Positions 5,430 through 14,427 are shown, counted from the first letter of the stretch. The stretch: 26,981 bases of DNA from Thermoproteota archaeon (GCA_003650625.1 QMQW01000002.1:1-26981); one strand, 5' to 3'. The notes: generated from the letters alone by a model not told the origin. Numbers and translations: made by a program.

Positions 5430-5538
5430 CTATCTCCCTCTCCAATTTATCAAAATCTACATCATCAAAATCCTCTTCACATCTACCACAATCATCAAAA
5501 TCATCGTATTTTTCAAGCTTCTCAAGCTCGTCGTCCAT
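5413..5538 (-). CDS. Acidic CxxC miniprotein, 41 aa
   Basis: The ATG at 5538 sits after GGAGGTGA and just beyond the stop of the upstream gene. The product begins MDDELEKLEKYDDFDDCGRC and is extremely acidic. A single CxxC (CGRC) could bind metal if it dimerises, or act in thiol exchange. The 3' end overlaps the 114-aa gene by 17 nt. No family recognised. Confidence 0.65.
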   Translation of the reverse strand: MDDELEKLEKYDDFDDCGRCEEDFDDVDFDKLEREIDDLRY

Positions 5539-5540
5539 TA

Positions 5541-5843
5541 CTATTCTTCACCTCCAAATATCCTACTAATCAACGACTTCAAAGCACCCCCCTCTTCTTC
5601 CTCTCCCCTAACTTCTTCTTTCTCTTCTTTCTTAATAAACTTTTCCAATCCACGCCTAACTCTCTCATACCTTCTTGTCAATCTGACAAGTTCCTTATCA
5701 CAACCTAATGAAGTATACAACTCAAACAAAGGTTCAACATCTAACGAAGGAACATCTATCTTTTTTCTAAATGTATAAAGCTCAAGATAATTCTCAAGGA
5801 TTCTCACTATATTTCTACAAGCATCAGCTTTCCACTCTTCCAT
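5541..5843 (-). CDS. Hypothetical protein, 100 aa, helical with charged tail
   Basis: I prefer the ATG at 5843 (MEEWKADACRNIVRIL), five bases after AGGTGA, over a GTG at 5852. Helical throughout with basic LTRRYERVRRGLEKFIKK, then a long Glu/Lys linker (KEEVRGEEEEGG) and a short amphipathic end (LKSLISRIFGGEE) that could bind membrane or a partner. It directly follows a membrane-anchored surface protein whose cytosolic tail is tiny, so it may be an inner-face partner. That is inference. Confidence 0.65.
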   Translation of the reverse strand: MEEWKADACRNIVRILENYLELYTFRKKIDVPSLDVEPLFELYTSLGCDKELVRLTRRYERVRRGLEKFIKKEEKEEVRGEEEEGGALKSLISRIFGGEE

Positions 5844-5848
5844 AAAAA

Positions 5849-6889
5849 TCACCTGTATCTGATAAAACCGTACTTCAGATATCTAAATAATAAATAACCA
5901 AGATAGGATATAAAGCTTACCCCACCAGCAACACAGGAATACTTAACAGCACGTTTAGCAGTTAGAATCCTTGTATAATCTGGACCAAGGACATACTTAC
6001 TCTTCTTAACCCCCCCCCCACCCGTCACAGGAACATATGTATAATAAACATATGTATGATTCGTTGCATTCAAATAATCATTTGTAACAGTAGTAACATT
6101 CACCAGAACAATACCAGAAGAACCAAAAGTCATTGGATAAAACAGTTCATAGTAACCGTTTGACATATTAACAAATGTATAGCTCGAATTAACTGAAATA
6201 TTGACAGTAATGCTCGGTTTCTCTTCATAACAAGTAACATCCCCAAAAATATGCATTGTTTCTCCATATGTGTAATTCGTCTTATCTGTATAAACTGTAA
6301 GGTTCAAAGGTAACAACTTTGTACTATACCTAAAATCAGAAGGATAATCAGAAGAATTAAAATAAAGATAAACAACCTCATCCTGAGAACCACCACCAGA
6401 AACAGCTTTTATATTTATTACAAGCTTTATACGCTCATCAGGTCTAACCAATGTAGTATTTGCAATATAAAACCTATGAACAACCAAAGATGTCCCTGTT
6501 TGATACCCCATTCTAAGAGGACTAGAAACACCAATTAATGTAGAACCATTAACCGGATTGTAACGATAGAAATAAACCCTTACCTCAACAACAGGTGAAA
6601 CACTATCCCCATACTTATTTCTCAAATAAAGTGTAGAATTCAAATGTTCAAGTAACAACATCTTGTAAAATTCAACAGAATAAAACGAAAAATTAACCTC
6701 ATCACCTTCATAAATCGAACCAGTAGAATAGATAACAGTCCCTGAACCATTATAAAAGGACATCAAATTCTGAGTAGAACCATCATAACCGACATCAACA
6801 GGATTAGGAGTCTGAATTAAATACTGAGTCGTAGAAAAAACAAGAAATGGTAAAAGTATCAAAACAACAAAGACAATTACAAAACGCAT
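5849..6889 (-). CDS. Secreted, C-terminally anchored surface protein with a G10 tract
   Basis: 346 aa. A signal peptide (about 1-20, MRFVIVFVVLILLPFLVF) precedes beta-rich regions with many N-x-S/T sequons. The part from about 195 to 285 (LNLTVYTDKTNYTYGETMHI and on) looks like an Ig-like/CARDB-type domain. Gly290-293 is encoded by GGT plus ten consecutive Gs; a membrane helix (about 317-335) and tail KYGFIRYR follow. Adding one G gives an immediate TAA, and losing one G gives a stop about 16 codons later, so either slip would release the protein. It has its own promoter at about 6906-6919. Likely an adhesin or envelope spike. Confidence 0.85.
   Translation of the reverse strand: MRFVIVFVVLILLPFLVFSTTQYLIQTPNPVDVGYDGSTQNLMSFYNGSGTVIYSTGSIYEGDEVNFSFYSVEFYKMLLLEHLNSTLYLRNKYGDSVSPVVEVRVYFYRYNPVNGSTLIGVSSPLRMGYQTGTSLVVHRFYIANTTLVRPDERIKLVINIKAVSGGGSQDEVVYLYFNSSDYPSDFRYSTKLLPLNLTVYTDKTNYTYGETMHIFGDVTCYEEKPSITVNISVNSSYTFVNMSNGYYELFYPMTFGSSGIVLVNVTTVTNDYLNATNHTYVYYTYVPVTGGGGVKKSKYVLGPDYTRILTAKRAVKYSCVAGGVSFISYLGYLLFRYLKYGFIRYR
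6010..6019. repeat. Ten-base homopolymer (C10 on plus, G10 in the gene)
   Basis: A run of ten C in AT-rich coding DNA, just before the membrane-anchor codons of the surface protein. Homopolymers of this length are prone to slippage during replication and sequencing. Confidence 0.9.
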
Positions 6890-6905
6890 ACTATAAACTC
6901 AGAAT

Positions 6906-6937
6906 CCTTATATATAAACTATTCTACATACCTGTAG
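6906..6937 (-). promoter_or_regulatory. Promoter with adjacent palindrome for the 346-aa surface gene
   Basis: The minus strand has CTACA-GGTA-TGTAG, then AATAGTTTATATATAAGG (TATA). The TATA centre is about 23-25 nt before the ATG at 6889, so the message is nearly leaderless. The palindrome lies within the last codons of the upstream gene. Confidence 0.65.
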
Positions 6938-7158
6938 ACAATGTACCCGGCAACAGCACCTGCGGCAGCAGCAATTAACACAGATTTCCATCCAAGTGGT
7001 GTAATTATTGGTCTTCCACCAACAGTTAAAAGCTGTCCACCGACAACCAACGGAAATCTCATAACAGAAGCTGGTAGTACCTTAGAAAGTCCGTATACAA
7101 GAACGCCAAACACAACCAAACCAACCAATACTGAATATATTAACTTCTTCCCGTCCAT
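6919..7158 (-). CDS. Two-span membrane protein, 79 aa
   Basis: Starts MDGKKLIYSVLVGLVVFGVL. Two hydrophobic helices (about 6-27 and 57-77, VLIAAAAGAVAGYIVYR) flank a Gly/Pro-rich loop (LLTVGGRPIITPLGW). The small-residue-rich second helix suggests tight helix packing. GGGGGTGC lies upstream of the ATG. Its size and two-helix layout resemble small hydrophobic structural proteins of some archaeal viruses, but I see no specific match. Confidence 0.75.
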   Translation of the reverse strand: MDGKKLIYSVLVGLVVFGVLVYGLSKVLPASVMRFPLVVGGQLLTVGGRPIITPLGWKSVLIAAAAGAVAGYIVYRYVE

Positions 7159-7192
7159 AACTTAAAGCACCCCCTTTACTTTAAAAACATTT

Positions 7193-7468
7193 CTAATAAT
7201 ATCTCCGAATCTTAGGAGGAGCATAAGGTGCAATTTCTTCACCACCAGCAGCTAAAGCAATTATAGCAGCACAAATACAAGCCGGAACAATTACCCAAGC
7301 ATACTTAAAACCAAGTATCTCTTTAACCTCTGGAAAAGGAGAAAGCAATGTAAGATACATATCTTCTATATCCAACTCAACACCAAAATACTTGGTAATG
7401 TAGGGTAAACTATAGAAAAACAAAGCAAACGAAACCAGAGAAATCAAAAACGCACCCGCCTTATTCAT
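7193..7468 (-). CDS. Membrane protein with RRYY tail, 91 aa
   Basis: I chose the third ATG, at 7468, because it lies 8 nt after GGAGGAG and overlaps the upstream stop (TGATG). The N-terminal helix (MNKAGAFLISLVSFALFFYS) and second helix (YAWVIVPACICAAIIALAAG) bracket an outside loop. The end PPKIRRYY is basic and aromatic like other tails in this cluster. Last gene of the 11-kb surface operon. Confidence 0.75.
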   Translation of the reverse strand: MNKAGAFLISLVSFALFFYSLPYITKYFGVELDIEDMYLTLLSPFPEVKEILGFKYAWVIVPACICAAIIALAAGGEEIAPYAPPKIRRYY

Positions 7469-9432
7469 CACCATCTCCTCCATCTATCATAGAATCCATA
7501 ACCATAATCCCCTATTTTAGTGTATCTAACCCTACCACCAGTAAACGATGGCAGCATAAATACTCCAAATATTATAAGCACAATCGCAACAACGACAGAC
7601 TCCCAATGCTCCTCAACAGTTTCTTTTATGCTCTGGACAGTTGTCATCGCAGCACTACCGGTAGTTGTACCAGATTCATCTGTTGCCTGCTCCTCAACAT
7701 CTATTGTAGAAGACTCCGAAGACACCTTGTTTCCATCGTATTCAAAATCTGCAATTATTATGTACTTAGAACCCTCAAACTTAAACTTATATGTGAAAGT
7801 CTTCTTCGACTTTGCACCAACAGTAATTGACTCTGTATACTTATCTCTTATCTCACCAGCAGTAGCAAGAGTTGCAATCCAAGCAGCAAGCGACTTCTTC
7901 TGCTTGTAAACAGTTAGAGTTCCTGAAACAGCACTATCCATTTCATTATGAACAATTACATCTACATCGGTTGTACCGCCTTTACGCAATGCAGATTTAG
8001 ATGGAACAACCTCCAACCATACCTGTCCCTTCTTCTTAACCAATGCAGTACCAGAAGCACAAATTGAACCGTAACAAACCTTAATAGTGTATGTGCCAGT
8101 GTTTGGATATTTCACCTTTCCGAAATCATAAGCACTTGTTGTATCGCCATTACTATCAGTTCCAAGATTCTTAATTGTCAGGGATTTATCAACAACTCCA
8201 TCACCATCATAATCTAATGTAAGTGTAATCGGTGAAGTAATACAACCAGTAATAGAACCAGTAATTTTCGTTTCAACATCGTCATATGTTTCAACAGAAT
8301 TAACCTTCAAAGAGGTAACACGCTGACAGGTCTTTCCTTGCTTCGGACAATCAGATGGACAGTTTGATGGATTTTCACCAGATTCACATTTACCATTTCC
8401 ACAGATTGGACCAGATTTAGGTTGACAGATACCACTTACACAATGTCCCGAAGCACACTCATCGTCACAATCACATTGCTGTCCGTTTGCCTTTTCCCAA
8501 CAAGATTCACAGCTACCGGGATTATCGAGTTCACATTTAGGTTGACTGGACCAACCAAGACATCCATTTGATTTAACCTCACATGTCAGACATCTTCCAG
8601 AAGCATCACATGTCTTATATCCAGCATATGGACATTGATTGCAATTTGGAGGAGCATTAGACGATGTACACTTTCCACCATTACATACTAAACCTTGCTT
8701 ACAATCCACATCGGCATTACAAGATTCTCCAACATCTCTAGAATGGTCATAATGACACCTTCCTTGATAACAAATTAATCCTGATTTACACTTACAACCA
8801 TCACAAGTTCCAAGATATCCATGAGTACAAGTTGAAGGTGGTTTCTGACATTTACCATTGATACACTTTAAACCAGAAGAACAATCAGCATCAGTAGTAC
8901 AAGTTCCCCCAGAACTGGACGAAATAGCAACATACAAAGTAGGTCCATATGTATAATGAACCTCCCTAACACCATCCCCGTATATATCCACAGTAACATA
9001 TGCATTAACAGCAATACTACCACTAACACCATCTACCTCTGAAGACACTACAACAGTCCTTGATTGCCCTATAGGAGTGTAACCAGTACTACGCCTAGTA
9101 GGAATAGTCTTACCACCAGCAGAACCAGCCAATGTTACCTCGTATCTACGATTCACCACAGAGGTCGAAGGAGGAACTTCTGCCCTTGCAGTAACTATCA
9201 AAGAATTAGCCTTACGAGTATTTTTCTCAGCCTCTATACATACCTTATAATACTTATTCGTCTGACTATGCTTATAGCCACCACAATCACTATCATACGA
9301 AGCAAAAAGAGGTCTAAGTGTCATAGACATAACAGCTAACTTGAACTTAGGATTGAAATTGTAATAATAGGAAACAAAAGGATAAGCAACAGCAGTAATA
9401 AGCAACAGAGGTATTATCCAACCGAATTTCAA
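7468..9432 (-). CDS. Large Cys-rich surface protein, 654 aa
   Basis: The start is a TTG at 9432 after GAGGTGA. A signal anchor lies at 1-22 (MKFGWIIPLLLITAVAYPFV). A beta domain (about 75-172) is followed by a Cys-rich region (177-370) with four repeats of the type C-x6-C-x2-G-L-x-C-x4-C or a variant (178-195, 213-226, 238-255, 322-336), then CGNGKCESGENPSNCPSDC (344-362), an archaeal surface-protein motif. A PKD-like domain with DYDGDGVVDKS lies at about 385-466, a CARDB-like domain at about 470-580, and a membrane helix at about 611-630, with tail YDRWRRW. About 35 cysteines imply extracellular disulfides. Probably an adhesin or envelope protein. Confidence 0.88.
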   Translation of the reverse strand: MKFGWIIPLLLITAVAYPFVSYYYNFNPKFKLAVMSMTLRPLFASYDSDCGGYKHSQTNKYYKVCIEAEKNTRKANSLIVTARAEVPPSTSVVNRRYEVTLAGSAGGKTIPTRRSTGYTPIGQSRTVVVSSEVDGVSGSIAVNAYVTVDIYGDGVREVHYTYGPTLYVAISSSSGGTCTTDADCSSGLKCINGKCQKPPSTCTHGYLGTCDGCKCKSGLICYQGRCHYDHSRDVGESCNADVDCKQGLVCNGGKCTSSNAPPNCNQCPYAGYKTCDASGRCLTCEVKSNGCLGWSSQPKCELDNPGSCESCWEKANGQQCDCDDECASGHCVSGICQPKSGPICGNGKCESGENPSNCPSDCPKQGKTCQRVTSLKVNSVETYDDVETKITGSITGCITSPITLTLDYDGDGVVDKSLTIKNLGTDSNGDTTSAYDFGKVKYPNTGTYTIKVCYGSICASGTALVKKKGQVWLEVVPSKSALRKGGTTDVDVIVHNEMDSAVSGTLTVYKQKKSLAAWIATLATAGEIRDKYTESITVGAKSKKTFTYKFKFEGSKYIIIADFEYDGNKVSSESSTIDVEEQATDESGTTTGSAAMTTVQSIKETVEEHWESVVVAIVLIIFGVFMLPSFTGGRVRYTKIGDYGYGFYDRWRRW

Positions 9433-9752
9433 TATCTCACCTCAGATGTCATTGTCAAACTGAGTAATGCCAGAGAAGCAAAATCAATAGCAATTGCAGT
9501 TAGAGAGAATATGTAGAAAGACCAGCACAAATGAACACCAAGCAAACCAAAAGGAACTTCCCAGATTCCCCTGCGTATGAAATACGAAGAAACAAAGAAG
9601 GCAATAGCAGAGAGTACATTAGGTAAAGTTAGATTAATTCCAACGAATGCAAATAACAATCCTTCAACTTGCACAAACATTACAGCTAAAATGTAGAAAA
9701 TACCTACAGACAAAAACCAATAACTGCTAACCCTATACCAATTTATTCGCAT
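9429..9752 (-). CDS. Multi-span membrane protein, 107 aa
   Basis: Starts MRINWYRVSSYWFLSVGIFY. About three to four hydrophobic helices (12-35, 41-58, 66-90, 88-101). The tail TSEVRY is basic and aromatic. The ATG at 9752 lies after GGAGGG. Sandwiched between the two largest surface-protein genes, it probably forms part of a membrane scaffold with them. No family recognised. Confidence 0.75.
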   Translation of the reverse strand: MRINWYRVSSYWFLSVGIFYILAVMFVQVEGLLFAFVGINLTLPNVLSAIAFFVSSYFIRRGIWEVPFGLLGVHLCWSFYIFSLTAIAIDFASLALLSLTMTSEVRY

Positions 9753-9767
9753 AATATAAACCCTCCA

Positions 9768-12653
9768 TCACCTCTTATAATATTTACTACTCTTAAATCC
9801 AAGTACAGTTTCACCATACCTAACCAACCTCATCCAATATAAGAACTCTCCATACCTGACATAGCAATAGAGCATAACACCAGCAACTGCACAAATTATA
9901 GCAATAATCCATCCAAATGTAGATTGAGTTATAACAATCTTATAATCACCAGCACCAAAGGATAGAAGCTTCATATATCTCTTAGAGGGAATGACAAAGG
10001 TAGTAGTAAAGGTTGCAGTTGCATAGGAATGAGGTGGCACATCGCCAATATTCTTCGTGAATGTTTTATCACCAACCTTAAAGGTTACAACAGCAGACTC
10101 AGCTGTATTGTTTGAAGGATTGTAAACAGTAACTTTGTAAGTTGTAGGAACACCAGAATCAGCAGTATTCGGTGTAATCGAAACTATTTTTAACTGAGAA
10201 CCCAAGAACCTACCCCAGATTTTTATTATGTTCGAGCTCAAAGCATAATTCACAACAATGTTATGCAGAGTAAGCTCACCAGTTGATGGATTATATGTAT
10301 AAGGCACTTGAGAACAAGAACCTCCTGATGGACAATATTCAACCTTTGAGATTTGAGAAATTGGCGAAATAACGGTAGCGTTTCTCAAAATCAAACCATC
10401 ATACATCTTAGAAATTAAATGTATCTCTGCATACTGAGTACCAGCAACAATGCCTGAGTAATTTAACTTGTACCATATTGGAACGGATGTATTGACAAGA
10501 TTTCCACAGACATCATAACTAATAGTTTGATTCGATGAAAGCAAGTAGTAGTAATTGTTGTTTACAACTACCCATTGATTATTTGATGTCTGCAAAATAG
10601 TAGAACCGTTGTTAACCGAAACAAAAACCGTATAATTGCCATTACACAACCTATTCCACAACGAAGAACTAGCAGGTATGCTGGTTGTATAATGGTAAGA
10701 AGGAATATTCAAAGTGAGCATATCATATGTTCCAGAGGCATTCACAAAATTCAAATGATGTAAACCCTTCATAGGCGTGTAAATGTCAAGGTTCAAACCA
10801 GAGTATGTCGGAGAGTTCGGTTCTTTTGGAGAAACAACTCTTGGATTGCTGAAAAATGTTAAATTGAAAGATTCATTTGAAAGAACTGTAACATTGAAAG
10901 GATATTCAGAATAAAGGACATAATCAATAGAGCATACCTGAGGAGACTCTCCACCGGTTCCCGGAACAAATGAATACAACGCAGTTAGATTATCGGATTG
11001 CGTACCAAACAGATTCACAACAAAATCCTTAAAGTTAATACCAGTAGCTGTACCAGTATTTATTACAGACATCCTATCATCATATGTATAAATATACAAA
11101 GCAGAATCAGCAGGAGTACTCACATTACTGCTAATATACTGATAAATTCCCGAATAACCAACAGTATAATTCATACTTCCAGATGTATACAATGTAGAAT
11201 TTACATACCTAAATCTAACAAGAGCTTCACGGTCACCAGTACCTGTAGAACCGACATTCACCCTAAATGAAACCGTTATATACTTGACATTACTCACACT
11301 TAGAGAATCACCACACGAATAAGTCCTACCCGTGTTAAGAGCAACAAATGTCACATCCAAATCAACACCACTCGAAGTCGGAGTAAACTTCCAATAAACT
11401 GTAACATTCTTAAAATCACTCTCCGAAATACCTTCACCACAAAGTTTACTACCATGATAATAAATACCCCAATCATAACTACTTTCACCAGTCCGTTCAA
11501 CCCTATAAAAAATCTGATAACCAACTTGATTATAACTCGAATCATACATAGTTATCATAGCCTCAACAATAGTTCTAACATCACACCGCAACGGTTCTGC
11601 CCAGAACGAACCAGACAACGGTCTAACAGCAGGAATATATGAACTGCTGACCAATCTACTATTACAAGCATCCCACAAACCACTATCACCAGAATGCTCC
11701 TTATTCAGAATATACAAAGAACCATTTGCAATAAATGTAACATTTATACAAGAGCCAGCACGAAAATGCTCAAGGTGTGGAGTCCATATACTCGGAAATC
11801 CGTCCCTAGGTGGATAATATTCACATCCAGCACCACTACAACTACCAGTAGTAAACGCATTATAGTTGAACTTGTCAATAATCTCCGTAAACCCAATACC
11901 AGTAGCTTCAACACAACCTGTCGAAGAATTTATAGAAAACCAAGAAGCATTGTTGAAATTGTAGTTATTGATTATGAAATTTGCATCATGGTGAATAGTT
12001 ACATTACTGAAGGGAACAGAACCATTAAAGTTCGTCCAACCAGATGTCGTATAATAATCCCCATAGAGATAGTAATACTTACAGGAATTAGCAGACATAT
12101 TTGAACCCAAGTTAAAGCTAACATTCAGAACATTTGGATAAGAACAATGAATTTCAATTGGAGATACAAGAGCCGACAAGTTATAATCATACAAAAGTAT
12201 GTCAGAACAACCAGAAGTATCTCTCAAGTTAAAGTTATACATAAAAGGATGAATTGTCGCTGTTACACGCTCTGTATAGTTTCTCTGCATTCCCAAGGAA
12301 TCACAGACACTAAGCAACAACCTTCTTGAGTAAGCTGGATATGTCCAATTGTCGGTAAACGGAGGAGAAGCAACAATAGTAACAGAAAGCCAGTCAGACG
12401 CCCTAACATCATTAGAAACAACAAACACATACTCATCAACATCTCTGACATAAGTCGTTCCGTTACATCCATCAAACAACATCTCCGAATTGTTAAACAA
12501 ACCCAAACAGGAAACATTAGGATGTGCTGAAAAATTCAGCATAGCATATCCGTTAACATCAACATGAAAGTAAACATAGGCATAATCACCACTATCAGCA
12601 AGCCTATCTATACTAACAATTGCAAATGACAAAGGAATAAGCAGTAGGAACAC
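9768..12653 (-). CDS. Giant surface protein with DUF2341 and ConA-like domains, 961 aa
   Basis: GTG start at 12653 overlapping the previous stop (TAGTG). Signal peptide 1-12. Residues 100-205 match DUF2341: SRRLLLSV, QRNYTERVTATI, CSDILLYD, YYYLYGDYY. The next region (about 208-490, with WTPHLEHFRAGSCINVTFIA and NVTVYWKFTPTSSGVDLDV) looks like a ConA/LamG-type jelly roll, the usual companion of DUF2341. More beta domains, a CARDB-like domain (about 840-910) and a membrane helix (914-932) follow; the tail is FKSSKYYKR. Many N-glycosylation sequons. Likely binds sugars on other cells or forms the outer surface of a particle. Confidence 0.88.
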   Translation of the reverse strand: MFLLLIPLSFAIVSIDRLADSGDYAYVYFHVDVNGYAMLNFSAHPNVSCLGLFNNSEMLFDGCNGTTYVRDVDEYVFVVSNDVRASDWLSVTIVASPPFTDNWTYPAYSRRLLLSVCDSLGMQRNYTERVTATIHPFMYNFNLRDTSGCSDILLYDYNLSALVSPIEIHCSYPNVLNVSFNLGSNMSANSCKYYYLYGDYYTTSGWTNFNGSVPFSNVTIHHDANFIINNYNFNNASWFSINSSTGCVEATGIGFTEIIDKFNYNAFTTGSCSGAGCEYYPPRDGFPSIWTPHLEHFRAGSCINVTFIANGSLYILNKEHSGDSGLWDACNSRLVSSSYIPAVRPLSGSFWAEPLRCDVRTIVEAMITMYDSSYNQVGYQIFYRVERTGESSYDWGIYYHGSKLCGEGISESDFKNVTVYWKFTPTSSGVDLDVTFVALNTGRTYSCGDSLSVSNVKYITVSFRVNVGSTGTGDREALVRFRYVNSTLYTSGSMNYTVGYSGIYQYISSNVSTPADSALYIYTYDDRMSVINTGTATGINFKDFVVNLFGTQSDNLTALYSFVPGTGGESPQVCSIDYVLYSEYPFNVTVLSNESFNLTFFSNPRVVSPKEPNSPTYSGLNLDIYTPMKGLHHLNFVNASGTYDMLTLNIPSYHYTTSIPASSSLWNRLCNGNYTVFVSVNNGSTILQTSNNQWVVVNNNYYYLLSSNQTISYDVCGNLVNTSVPIWYKLNYSGIVAGTQYAEIHLISKMYDGLILRNATVISPISQISKVEYCPSGGSCSQVPYTYNPSTGELTLHNIVVNYALSSNIIKIWGRFLGSQLKIVSITPNTADSGVPTTYKVTVYNPSNNTAESAVVTFKVGDKTFTKNIGDVPPHSYATATFTTTFVIPSKRYMKLLSFGAGDYKIVITQSTFGWIIAIICAVAGVMLYCYVRYGEFLYWMRLVRYGETVLGFKSSKYYKR

Positions 12654-14143
12654 TAACGCCGACGACTTAATAGTAACGCACCCCCTACAGCAACAATTAC
12701 TATTGGTAATAAGGTACTACCAGTATCCTTTAAATCTTTATTTCCTTTACCGACAACATCTAAGTGAAGTTCAGCAGAGTAATTATCAGCAACTGCTTTA
12801 ACAACATTTTCACCACGCTTTTTCAATGTAACATTCAAAGTATCCGATAAATCTGTTACACTCTCATAAGTTTTAACCAAATCATCGTTTAAATATATAT
12901 CCATATCTATTCCCGGTAAAGTTGCATAAATACTAATCACAGCAGTTTCACCCTGAGCATATGTTGTTTTATCAGATTCCAACTGAATATCATAAGGAAT
13001 CCTTGCAGTTCCAACTTTAATTGTTATCTCCTTAGAATCCTTCAAATTATCACAACTTACCGTAACTGTAGCTTCGTAATCTCCTTCTTCATTAACAGTT
13101 CCATAATCCCAACGATAGTAGAAGTAATTACCCGACATTTCAGCAGTACTTGTGTATGTCTTCCCTCTAAATGTGAATGTTACAACAGGAGTGCAACTTG
13201 AATAACCTGAAACATAAAGAGCTACCTCATCACCAGTCCTAATGATGTTCCCATAGACATTTGTAAATATATTTATCTTTAAATAATCTTCTTCCAAACG
13301 CTCTGCCGTAAATTCTGTATGAGCAATGTCCTCAGCAGCACGAACATACAGTATATACTTTTTACCTTCTTCAAGTCCACACAAAGAACCGCTTATGTAA
13401 TTAGGAGTTGCTATCAAAATACGAGTTAAAGTTGCAGATATTCCACTATAATGTGGTCCAATCCCCGGATAATCACAACCTTCTTTTTCGCATAACCATA
13501 CATAATAATTGTAAGGAGAATTGCCACAAGCTGGTGAACGAACTACATCTGCGTAAAATTGTACACATAACCTTTCATTCTTAACAACAGAGCTTGCATG
13601 CAAATTCTTAATCTTAGTAGTACAAGCACCTTTCACAGAGTAGGTAATTGAACCAGTTTCAGAACAGCAATCTGGAGTATATCCACTCACAGAGCAAGCA
13701 GGGTCATCATCGTATTTTGAACGACACCAGTTATAATCCTTAACCTTGTAGTAAGCTTCCAGTTTGTAAACACCTTCCTGAGATGTCTCCAAAAAATCAG
13801 CAGGAATCCTAAATGAATCACACCCTCCCCAAACAGCTCTTGGTGCTTCAACAGTGGTTGTTTTAACAGTACCATCTGGACGAGTCAGTTTAAGCGTAAC
13901 AGTAGCAGGACAAATTTTATCAAAATCAAACGAATCACTACCAACACCCCTCGCATAGAACGAACAAGAAACTGAACCAATCTTCTCACCAAGAGAATAC
14001 GAATCCCTCAAACGACATTCAAAAGGACCAGAAACACCGTTTGCATATCCAAGAGTAACAGAAAGAGTACCTTTCAAGTAATGTAAAGGATGAAATGCAA
14101 AGGACAAAGGAAATAACAAAAGAATTACAAAAAACCACCTCAT
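12653..14143 (-). CDS. Secreted Cys-containing surface protein, 496 aa
   Basis: Signal peptide 1-16 (MRWFFVILLLFPLSFA). Several beta domains, including a fibronectin/Ig-like stretch (about 180-275), two later Ig-like stretches (about 285-370 and 375-460) and Cys pairs such as SGYTPDCCSETG. C-terminal hydrophobic helix (STLLPIVIVAVGGALLL) ending SRRR acts as a membrane anchor. The ATG overlaps the upstream stop as ATGA, with GGAGGTGC nine bases before. A cell-surface or envelope protein that precedes the 961-aa protein; no defined family recognised. Confidence 0.85.
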   Translation of the reverse strand: MRWFFVILLLFPLSFAFHPLHYLKGTLSVTLGYANGVSGPFECRLRDSYSLGEKIGSVSCSFYARGVGSDSFDFDKICPATVTLKLTRPDGTVKTTTVEAPRAVWGGCDSFRIPADFLETSQEGVYKLEAYYKVKDYNWCRSKYDDDPACSVSGYTPDCCSETGSITYSVKGACTTKIKNLHASSVVKNERLCVQFYADVVRSPACGNSPYNYYVWLCEKEGCDYPGIGPHYSGISATLTRILIATPNYISGSLCGLEEGKKYILYVRAAEDIAHTEFTAERLEEDYLKINIFTNVYGNIIRTGDEVALYVSGYSSCTPVVTFTFRGKTYTSTAEMSGNYFYYRWDYGTVNEEGDYEATVTVSCDNLKDSKEITIKVGTARIPYDIQLESDKTTYAQGETAVISIYATLPGIDMDIYLNDDLVKTYESVTDLSDTLNVTLKKRGENVVKAVADNYSAELHLDVVGKGNKDLKDTGSTLLPIVIVAVGGALLLSRRR

Positions 14144-14427
14144 ATTATTTTAAGCACCTCCAATCTAACAATTTCAAGAGGATAAATTGAAAGAAAATCC
14201 AACCTAGCAGTATAAAGCACCATCAGATTGAAAAAAGTATACGCTACAACTAAACAAGCTCCTACGATTAAACCCTCATCCTTTTTACCAGAGTAATAGT
14301 AAGGAATTGCAAATAATAAATAGTATAAACCAAACACAGCAGAAAGCAACGCTTTCTTCCAATCCTTAAACGCTATCCATCCAACAATACCAAAAACAAT
14401 CATTGACAAAATTATCCTAACAATCAT
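14140..14427 (-). CDS. Three-span membrane protein, 95 aa
   Basis: Starts MIVRIILSMIVFGIVGWIAF. Helices at about 3-20, 25-46 and 54-75, with basic loops (KDWKKAL, YYSGKKDEG). The phrase K-D-W-K-x-A-L-L also occurs in the 183-aa membrane protein of this operon. Coupled to both neighbours by ATGA. Probably a scaffold or transport component for the surface proteins; function unknown. Confidence 0.75.
   Translation of the reverse strand: MIVRIILSMIVFGIVGWIAFKDWKKALLSAVFGLYYLLFAIPYYYSGKKDEGLIVGACLVVAYTFFNLMVLYTARLDFLSIYPLEIVRLEVLKII

Noticed and set aside
7520..7909. A 129-codon open frame on the plus strand
   Set aside because: It lies wholly inside the 654-aa gene on the other strand, has no promoter or ribosome site, and its composition mirrors the antisense gene.
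11694..12104. A 136-codon open frame on the plus strand
   Set aside because: Antisense to the 961-aa gene, with Ile/Thr/Arg-rich composition produced by the complementary codons.
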